DNA of 9,378 nt from an uncultured Pseudomonadota bacterium. GTDB lineage: Bacteria > Pseudomonadota > Gammaproteobacteria > Xanthomonadales > Ahniellaceae. Both the position numbers and the translations under genes were made by a program. Each line of letters starts with the position of its first letter. The stretch's first letter is position 1. The notes beneath the pieces were generated by a model. That model was not told where the DNA came from. It searched no databases and saw nothing but the letters and a program-made list of their open reading frames with translations. Shown piece after piece: positions 4,337 to 9,378 of this stretch. The stretch spans positions 1 through 9,378 of the forward strand of contig CALKUS010000011.1 of NCBI GenBank assembly GCA_937996755.1. The letters are read 5' to 3'.

Positions 4337-5614
4337 TCACCAGCCCCGCAGCGCCGCCGCGAGCGCACCGGACTCGGCAGCCAGCGGTTCCGCATGTGCC
4401 GGCCGTTCCAGCATCGCAGCGAGCGCCGGCGGAACTGTTACGGCATGGCCCACGAGCGGCTCGACCACGGTCTCGAACTTCGCCGGGTGCGCGGTCGCGA
4501 CGAGCGCGAAGTGGCGGCGCTCGCCCGCCGCGCGCAGCCGCTCCAGCACGACGGCCGCGCACGCGGTGTGCGGGTCGAACGTGCGGCCGTGGCGCGACTC
4601 GCCGTCGCGGATCGCGGCGCGGATCTCGTCGTCGCCGACGGTTTCCGCGCGGAACGCCGCGCGCAACATGCGCTCGTCGGGATACAGCCAGCGCAGGCGC
4701 TCGAAGTTCGACGGGTCGCCAACGTCCATCGCGTTCGCGATCGTCGCCACGCTCGCGCGCGGCGCATAGTGGCCGCCCGCGAAGAATTCCGGCAGCACGC
4801 GGTTCGCGTTGCCGGCGAGCACGACGTCGCCGATCGGCACGCCCAGCGCGCGCGCGAGGATGGCGGCGAACGCATTGCCGAGGTTGCCGGTGGGCACGAT
4901 GAACGACAGCGGCGCCTCGCGCGGCGCGAGCGCGGCGTGCGCGTAGTAGGCCATCTGCGGCAGCAATCGCCCGAGGCTGATGCTGTTCGCCGAGGTGAGC
5001 GGCACGTCCGCGCGTAACGCGGCGTCGGCGAACGACGCCTTGACCATGCGCTGGCAGTCGTCGAACGAGCCCGCCACGCGGAAGGCGCGCACGTTGCCGC
5101 CGAAGCAGCCGAGCTGGTGCGCCTGGCGCGGCGAGACGCGGCCGTCCGGATAGAGGATCGCGACGCGCACGTTCGGCAAGCCGTGGAATGCGGCACCGAC
5201 CGCGCTGCCGGTATCGCCCGACGTCGCGACCAGCACCGTGAGCGGTGACGCAGCGCCCTCGTTCAACCGCGAAAGCGCCGCAGCGAGGAAGCGCGCACCG
5301 TAGTCCTTGAACGCGGAGGTCGGCCCGTGGAACAGCTCGAGCACGGACGCGTTCTCGTTTGCGAGCGGCACGAGCGGCGCTTCGAACGCGAACGCGTGCG
5401 CGCAGAGCTGCGCCAGCGCCGGCTCGAGCGCGTCGCCCGCGAAGAACGGCGCGAGCAGCGCCTGCGCGGTGTCGGCAAGCCGCGCGCCGCGCGCGGGCGC
5501 GTGCTTCGGCAGCGCATCCGGAACGTACAGGCCGCCGTCGGGGGCGAGGCCGGCAGTGATCGCGTGTGCGAGCCCGACGACGGGCGCGCGCCCGCGCGTG
5601 CTCAGGAAGCGCAT
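4337..5614 (-). CDS. thrC: Threonine synthase
   Basis: The predicted cytoplasmic PLP enzyme (425 aa) converts O-phosphohomoserine and water to threonine and phosphate, the last pathway step. The N-terminus MRFLSTRG and the early motif GLAPDGGLYVP (22-32) are typical of threonine synthase. The PLP-binding lysine is Lys103 in HGPTSAFKDYGARF. The phosphate-binding motif for PLP is PTGNLGNAFA (241-250). TSGDTGSA (131-138) and TSANSISLGRLLPQ (207-220) are other family hallmarks. Length agrees with the E. coli-type class (about 430). The start at 5614 is preceded by GAGGA (5626-5622) at 7-nt spacing. The start codon lies inside thrB, giving a 13-bp overlap and probable coupling. It is the last gene of the operon. 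The upstream continuation of its reading frame through thrB and into thrA is a frame artefact. Confidence 0.96.
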   Translation of the reverse strand: MRFLSTRGRAPVVGLAHAITAGLAPDGGLYVPDALPKHAPARGARLADTAQALLAPFFAGDALEPALAQLCAHAFAFEAPLVPLANENASVLELFHGPTSAFKDYGARFLAAALSRLNEGAASPLTVLVATSGDTGSAVGAAFHGLPNVRVAILYPDGRVSPRQAHQLGCFGGNVRAFRVAGSFDDCQRMVKASFADAALRADVPLTSANSISLGRLLPQMAYYAHAALAPREAPLSFIVPTGNLGNAFAAILARALGVPIGDVVLAGNANRVLPEFFAGGHYAPRASVATIANAMDVGDPSNFERLRWLYPDERMLRAAFRAETVGDDEIRAAIRDGESRHGRTFDPHTACAAVVLERLRAAGERRHFALVATAHPAKFETVVEPLVGHAVTVPPALAAMLERPAHAEPLAAESGALAAALRGW

Positions 5615-6546
5615 CGTTCGATCCTCGCGCCGGGCGCAGCGACCGGCGAAACGTAAGCGTCGCTGCGCACGCCCGCGTCGGCGAACGCGGCGCGCATCAT
5701 GGCTCCGGCGGCCTGCGCGTTCACGGCGCTCGCGAACCACGCGAACACGCTGGGACCCGCGCCCGAGATGCTCGCACCGAGCGCGCCCGCGTCGAGCGCC
5801 GCCTGCTTCACGGCGGCGAAGCCCTGGATCAACGGCGCACGACGCGGCTCGACGAGCACGTCGCGCAGGCCCGCGCCGATCATGTCGAGGTCGCCGCGGA
5901 AGCAACCCGCGAGCAACAGCCCGAGGTGCGCGCTCTGCGCCACGAAGTCGCCGATCGCGTACGGCGCGGCGAGCGCGGCGCGCGCGACGCGCGTCTCGAG
6001 CACCTGGTCGGGGTGCACGACGACGCAGGTCAGCGCCTCCGGCACGGGAATCCGCACCAGCCGGTCGTGCGTCGCGAACACGAGGCCGCCGAGCAGTTGC
6101 GGCCCGACGTTGTCGCCGTGCGCGCTGCCGGACGCGACCGCTTCTCCCGCGAGCGCGAACGGATACAGCGATTCGAGGTCGACGTCGCCGAGCAGCGCCT
6201 GCGCCGCCACCACGGCCGCGACGGCCGATGCCGCCGAGCCGCCCATGCCGGAGCCGAGCGCGATGCCCTTCTCGATCGCGAGCTCGACGCCGAACGCGAC
6301 GCCGCGCGACTCGCGCCACGCGGCAACGGCGCGTCCGGCCGTGTTGCGCTCGGCTTCGCGCGGCAAGGACGTGATGCACCCGGTGATCGACGCGACGCGC
6401 ACGACCGGCTCGTCGATCGCGCGCGCCGTGACGCGGTCGCCCGCGCCGACGAGCGCGTGCCCGAGCAGGTCGAAGCCGGCGGCGACGTTCCCCACCGAGG
6501 CGGGCGCGTACGCCGTCGCCTCGCGGTGCTTCGCAGCCAAGCTCAT
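5602..6546 (-). CDS. thrB: Homoserine kinase (GHMP family)
   Basis: The predicted cytoplasmic enzyme (314 aa) phosphorylates homoserine with ATP to O-phosphohomoserine, the ThrC substrate. All three GHMP kinase motifs are present: PASVGNVAAGFD (15-26), the glycine-rich ATP loop GIALGSGMGGSAAS (94-107) and the C-terminal GASISGAGPSVFA (257-269). HGDNV (143-147) is a further conserved block of this kinase. Length is close to E. coli ThrB (310). The start is fixed by the ATGA overlap with the thrA stop (6546-6543). No ribosome site is visible upstream, so translation probably depends on ribosomes finishing thrA. Its 3' end overlaps the thrC start by 13 bp. Confidence 0.96.
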   Translation of the reverse strand: MSLAAKHREATAYAPASVGNVAAGFDLLGHALVGAGDRVTARAIDEPVVRVASITGCITSLPREAERNTAGRAVAAWRESRGVAFGVELAIEKGIALGSGMGGSAASAVAAVVAAQALLGDVDLESLYPFALAGEAVASGSAHGDNVGPQLLGGLVFATHDRLVRIPVPEALTCVVVHPDQVLETRVARAALAAPYAIGDFVAQSAHLGLLLAGCFRGDLDMIGAGLRDVLVEPRRAPLIQGFAAVKQAALDAGALGASISGAGPSVFAWFASAVNAQAAGAMMRAAFADAGVRSDAYVSPVAAPGARIERCAS

Positions 6547-9071
6547 ACCGCGGCGCCGAGCGAGGCGGCGACGCGCAGGAGATCGGCGAAGACACCCGCC
6601 GCGGTGACGTCGGGGCCCGCGCCCGGGCCCTGCACGACGAGCGGATTCTCGAAGTAGCGGCGGGTCGTGAACTGCACGACGTTGTCGGTCAGGCGGATGT
6701 GCGCGAACGGATGGTCGGCCGGCAGCTCCATCAGCCCGACGCGCGGCTTCTGGCCCTGCTCGAGCCGCGCGACATAGCGAAGCACCAGGCCCTTCGACTT
6801 CGCGGCCGCGAGCCGCAGCTGCATCGGCGCATCGAGCAGCGGCAAGCGCGCGAGGAACTGCTCGCGCGTGTCGGTGACGAGCTCTTCGGGCACGAGGCTT
6901 TCGAGCTGCACCTCGTCGAGCGCCACTTCGCGGCCCATTTCGCGCGCGAGGATCACGAGCTTGCGCGCCACGTCGAGGCCGGAAAGGTCGTCGCGCGGAT
7001 CGGGTTCGGTGTAGCCGGCGCGGCGCGCGTCCAGCACCAGCTCCGAGAAGGACGTACGTCCGTCGAAGCGATTGAACAGGTACGCGAGCGTCCCGGAGAA
7101 CACGCCTTCGATCGCGAGCACCTCGTCGCCGGTATCGACCAGGTCGCGCAGCGTCTGGATGATCGGCAGGCCCGCGCCCACCGTCGCTTCATAGCGGAAC
7201 CGCGCGCCCGTCGCGGCGCGCGCCGCGCGGATCATCGCGACGCGCTCGAGCGGGCCGCTGCCGGCCTGCTTGTTCGGCGTGACCACGTGGATGCCCGCCG
7301 CGAGCCAGCCGGCGTACTCGTTCGCGACGGTCGCGCTGGCCGAGCAGTCGGCGATCACGGCATGCGGCAGGTGCGGCGCATGCACGTGCGCCGTGAAACG
7401 TTCCATGTCGAGCGGCTCGGACGCGTTGCGCCACATCATGCGCCACTCGTCGAGCGGGATGCCGGCGTCGGACAGCATCATGCGCCGCGAGTCGGCGATG
7501 CCGCGCAGGCGGATGTCGAGATTCGCCACGGCGCGCAGGCGCGCAGCCTGCGCCGCGAGCTGGGCGATGAGTGCGTGGCCCACCTGGCCCGGCCCGACGA
7601 TGCCGAGCGAGATCGTCTGCGGCGATAGGTAGAACGCGGCGTGCACGGCGCGCAGCGCGCGCGCGGAATCCGCGGACGAGATCGCGACCGAGATGTTGCG
7701 CTCGGACGCGCCCTGCGCGATCGCGCGCACGTTGATGCGGCTGCGCGCGAGCGATTCGAACAGCCGCGCTGCCGTGCCGGGCGTGCCCGCCATGCCGTCG
7801 CCGACCACCGCGAGCACGGCGACGCCCGGTGTCGCGGACACACTCTGGATCTGCCCGCGTATGAGCTCGCGCCCGAACGCTTCCTCCAGCACGGCGACGG
7901 CGCGCACCGCGTGTTTCTCGGCGAGCACGCAGCAGATCGAATGCTCGGACGAGCCCTGCGAGATCATCACCACCGAGATGGACGCGCGATGCAGCGCCGC
8001 GAACACGCGCTCGGCCGTGCCGGGCACGCCGATCATGCCGGCGCCTTCGACGTTGACGATCGCGAGCCCCTCGATCGTCGTGATTCCGGTGACGGGCGAG
8101 CGCGGGCCGGCCGGCGACGCGCCGATCACGCTGCCTTCGTGCTTCGGGTTGAACGTGTTGCGGATGCGGATCGGGATGCCGCGCGTGATGGCGGGCGCCA
8201 TCGTCTGCGGGTGGATCACCTTCGCGCCGAAGTAGGCCAGCTCGCAAGCCTCGTTGTAGCTGAGCGACGGCACGAGCACGGCTTCCGGCACCACGCGCGG
8301 GTCGGCGCTCAACACGCCGTCCACGTCGGTCCACACCTGGATCTCGTCGGCGTCGAACAGCGCGCCGAAGATCGCGCCCGAGTAGTCGCTGCCGTTGCGG
8401 CCCAGCGTGGTCGCGCGCCCTTCCGCGTCTCGTGCGACGAAACCGGTCACCACGCAGCGCGAATCGGGATGCTCCTTGCGCCACTCGGCGAAGCGTTCCT
8501 GCGTCGCGTCCCAGTCCACCGTGACGCCGATCTCCTCGTGGCGCACCACCAGCACTTCACGTGCGTCGAGCAATGCCGCCGGATCGCCGAGCTTCGCGAA
8601 ATGCGCGGCCATCAGGCGCGCCGAGAACACCTCGCCGAGGCCCTGGATCAGCGCGCTCGCTTCCGCGGACTGCGAGCCGAGCAGAGACAGCGCATGCAGC
8701 AGGTCCACGAGGTCGGCGAACTGGCCGTCGAGCCAGCCGCAGTATTCGTCGCTCACCCCGCCGAGCAGCTCGCGCGCCGCGTCGCGATGGCGCTGGCGCA
8801 GCGTGTGCCAATCGTCGCGCCAGTCGGGCGAGCGCTCGGCCGCGCGCCGCGTGAGCCGGATCAGCGCATCGGTGACGCCCGACATCGCCGACACGACGAC
8901 GATCTGCTCGGGTTCGGGCCGTGCCTGCAGCAGCTTCGCGACGTGCGCGATGCGCTCGGCCGTGGCCAGGCTGGTGCCGCCGAACTTGTGCGCGACGCGC
9001 ACGAGCTTCGTCGCGCGCGACTTGCGCGGTGACGACGATTTCGCGGGTTTCGGGGGCGAAGATATGGCCAT
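6543..9071 (-). CDS. thrA: Bifunctional aspartokinase / homoserine dehydrogenase I
   Basis: The predicted protein (842 aa) catalyses aspartate phosphorylation and NAD(P)H-dependent reduction of aspartate semialdehyde to homoserine. The aspartokinase part begins at VAHKFGGTSLATAERI (26-41) and contains GFVARDAEGRATTLGRNGSD (210-229) and VWTDVDGVLSADPR (246-259). Two ACT-type regulatory repeats follow, around VEGAGMIGVPGTAERVF (341-357) and VVGDGMAGTPGTAARLF (422-438). The dehydrogenase part starts with the Rossmann motif GIVGPGQVGHAL (490-501) and includes VTPNKQ (597-602) and the signature YTEPDPRDDLSGLDVARKL (687-705). E. coli ThrA is 820 aa; the surplus is a Lys/Ser/Pro-rich stretch of about 25 residues at the N-terminus. 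Position behind a Thr attenuator and ahead of thrBC favours ThrA over MetL. ATG 9071 lacks a clear ribosome site, so a shorter start (for example GTG at residue 24) cannot be excluded. Feedback by threonine is known for the family, not seen here. Confidence 0.96.
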   Translation of the reverse strand: MAISSPPKPAKSSSPRKSRATKLVRVAHKFGGTSLATAERIAHVAKLLQARPEPEQIVVVSAMSGVTDALIRLTRRAAERSPDWRDDWHTLRQRHRDAARELLGGVSDEYCGWLDGQFADLVDLLHALSLLGSQSAEASALIQGLGEVFSARLMAAHFAKLGDPAALLDAREVLVVRHEEIGVTVDWDATQERFAEWRKEHPDSRCVVTGFVARDAEGRATTLGRNGSDYSGAIFGALFDADEIQVWTDVDGVLSADPRVVPEAVLVPSLSYNEACELAYFGAKVIHPQTMAPAITRGIPIRIRNTFNPKHEGSVIGASPAGPRSPVTGITTIEGLAIVNVEGAGMIGVPGTAERVFAALHRASISVVMISQGSSEHSICCVLAEKHAVRAVAVLEEAFGRELIRGQIQSVSATPGVAVLAVVGDGMAGTPGTAARLFESLARSRINVRAIAQGASERNISVAISSADSARALRAVHAAFYLSPQTISLGIVGPGQVGHALIAQLAAQAARLRAVANLDIRLRGIADSRRMMLSDAGIPLDEWRMMWRNASEPLDMERFTAHVHAPHLPHAVIADCSASATVANEYAGWLAAGIHVVTPNKQAGSGPLERVAMIRAARAATGARFRYEATVGAGLPIIQTLRDLVDTGDEVLAIEGVFSGTLAYLFNRFDGRTSFSELVLDARRAGYTEPDPRDDLSGLDVARKLVILAREMGREVALDEVQLESLVPEELVTDTREQFLARLPLLDAPMQLRLAAAKSKGLVLRYVARLEQGQKPRVGLMELPADHPFAHIRLTDNVVQFTTRRYFENPLVVQGPGAGPDVTAAGVFADLLRVAASLGAAV

Positions 9072-9073
9072 GG

Positions 9074-9087
9074 GGTGTCCGGTGTCC
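9074..9087 (-). repeat. Tandem heptamer just before thrA
   Basis: Two perfect copies of GGACACC stand in tandem on the minus strand, ending two bases before the thrA ATG, where a ribosome site would be expected. The stretch contains no Shine-Dalgarno match. Function unknown; it may be chance. Confidence 0.5.
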
Positions 9088-9108
9088 GTCGGATTCCTGT
9101 GGCCCCTG

Positions 9109-9124
9109 CCCGCCTGGCGGCGGG
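9109..9124 (-). other. Secondary hairpin downstream of the attenuator
   Basis: CCCGCC and GGCGGG arms of 6 bp surround a 4-nt loop in the thrA 5' untranslated region, 6 nt after the terminator helix. No T-run follows. In addition, GGGGCC (9106-9101) could pair with GGCCCC (9159-9154), closing a larger multibranch fold over both hairpins. Its role in attenuation is unknown. Confidence 0.4.
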
Positions 9125-9130
9125 TTTCCT

Positions 9131-9207
9131 CCCCGCCACCCGGATCGGGTGCGGGGCCGGTGACTCGTCGCTCAGCGCGCGACCGTCCGGCTCCGCACCG
9201 AGTGCGG
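9131..9207 (-). promoter_or_regulatory. Threonine-operon transcription attenuator
   Basis: Three mutually exclusive helices can be drawn on the minus strand. The pause helix 1:2 is CCGCAC/GTGCGG (9207-9202 with 9198-9193) with loop TCG, starting right after the Thr codons. The antiterminator 2:3 pairs TCGGTGCGGAGCCGG (9201-9187) with CCGGCCCCGCACCCGA (9160-9145), 14 pairs with one mismatch and one bulge. The terminator 3:4 pairs CCCCGCACCCG (9156-9146) with CGGGTGGCGGGG (9142-9131), 11 pairs with one bulge. Ribosome stalling on Thr codons covers segment 1 and frees 2 to pair with 3; completing the leader covers 2 and lets 3:4 form. No T-run follows the 3:4 helix; the next bases are AGGAAACCC. 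Confidence 0.82.
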
Positions 9208-9249
9208 CGTCGTCGTGGTCGTCGTCGTGAGGGCGAGGATGAAGATCAT
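9172..9249 (-). CDS. thrL: thr operon leader peptide
   Basis: This 25-codon frame encodes MIFILALTTTTTTT followed by PHSVRSRTVAR. It has seven consecutive Thr codons (9228-9208; six ACG, one ACC), one more Thr near the end, and two Ile codons at positions 2 and 4. E. coli ThrL (21 aa) likewise mixes Thr and Ile codons. Its role is to couple Thr-tRNA charging to transcription of thrABC: ribosomes stall on the Thr run when charged tRNA is scarce. The Thr run ends exactly where segment 1 of the attenuator begins, and the TGA stop lies 11 nt before segment 3. ATG 9249 is the start that places the Thr run near the N-terminus. The frame is open further upstream to 9375, but that part has no leader-like content and overlaps the putative promoter. 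The peptide probably has no function after synthesis. Confidence 0.9.
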   Translation of the reverse strand: MIFILALTTTTTTTPHSVRSRTVAR

Positions 9250-9257
9250 CGGTTCCG

Positions 9258-9287
9258 AGTTGAGCCGAACGCTCTGGGGCCTGTCAA
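9258..9287 (-). promoter_or_regulatory. Putative thr operon promoter
   Basis: A perfect consensus -35 TTGACA (9287-9282) is followed after 18 bp by TCAACT (9263-9258), a weak -10 (3 of 6). The predicted transcription start is near 9250-9252, directly before the thrL ATG at 9249. No better -10 is visible at 16-18 bp. The -35 is convincing; the -10 is not. Confidence 0.5.
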
Positions 9288-9342
9288 GCGCGGTCGATCG
9301 CAGCGCGCCGTACAACCCCGACCCAGGGAGGATGTCGCAGGA

Positions 9343-9357
9343 GCCCACCCTGTGGGC
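9343..9357. terminator. Short hairpin upstream of the thr promoter
   Basis: GCCCAC/GTGGGC arms of 6 bp with a 3-nt loop. No T-run follows on either strand. It could end a gene entering from beyond the right edge or be chance. The stretch 9288-9378 holds no recognisable gene. Confidence 0.25.
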
Positions 9358-9378
9358 GATCGGCGCGCCGCGCACGGA

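Noticed and set aside
5615..6595. Apparent N-terminal fusion upstream of ThrC in the same frame
   Set aside because: The frame runs through thrB in a different register and is Arg-rich; ThrC starts at ATG 5614 with its own ribosome site and typical N-terminus.
7641..9032. 463-codon plus-strand open frame antisense to thrA
   Set aside because: Arg/His/Ala-rich shadow of a well-supported gene with no motif of its own.

Overview
The window is very GC-rich chromosomal DNA that looks gammaproteobacterial, most likely from the Xanthomonadaceae (Lysobacteraceae). Three things point there: a fused aspartokinase-homoserine dehydrogenase ThrA in a thrABC operon behind a threonine-rich leader peptide, a PhoP/PhoQ pair preceded by a small PepSY gene, and an intergenic repeat with heptamer arms of a kind I recall from Xanthomonas, Stenotrophomonas and Lysobacter genomes. 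The assignment is inference; no search was run.

Layout, left to right. Positions 1-255 hold no convincing gene but carry a chain of five perfect or near-perfect inverted repeats. A tRNA-Gly(CCC) gene follows on the minus strand (256-329) with its own sigma70-like promoter. A divergent plus-strand gene (414-1622) encodes an exported transglutaminase-like protein. It converges on a minus-strand operon, and the gap between the two is filled by an inverted heptamer-repeat element (1621-1721). That operon, in transcription order, is pepSY (4137-3889), phoP (3878-3201) and phoQ (3190-1721): a small exported PepSY protein, a response regulator and a membrane histidine kinase. Upstream of it, 4138-4336 contains a putative promoter, an AT-rich patch with an 11-bp-phased direct repeat, and two perfect palindromes that also lie downstream of thrC.

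The rest of the window is the threonine operon on the minus strand: thrL leader peptide (9249-9172), attenuator (9207-9131), thrA (9071-6543), thrB (6546-5602) and thrC (5614-4337). thrA and thrB overlap by 4 bp, and thrB and thrC by 13 bp. ThrA supplies the first and third steps from aspartate (phosphorylation of aspartate and reduction of aspartate semialdehyde to homoserine). The aspartate semialdehyde dehydrogenase for the second step is not encoded here. ThrB phosphorylates homoserine and ThrC makes threonine. The leader has seven consecutive Thr codons followed by mutually exclusive RNA helices, so classical ribosome-mediated attenuation can be read from the sequence, although the terminator hairpin has no U-tract.

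A recurring pattern is that thrL, pepSY and the transglutaminase-like gene each have a -10-like hexamer only 6-8 bp before the start codon and little or no Shine-Dalgarno sequence, which suggests leaderless or near-leaderless transcripts. I found no mobile element, CRISPR array or clearly new multi-gene system. The most rewarding features are regulatory.
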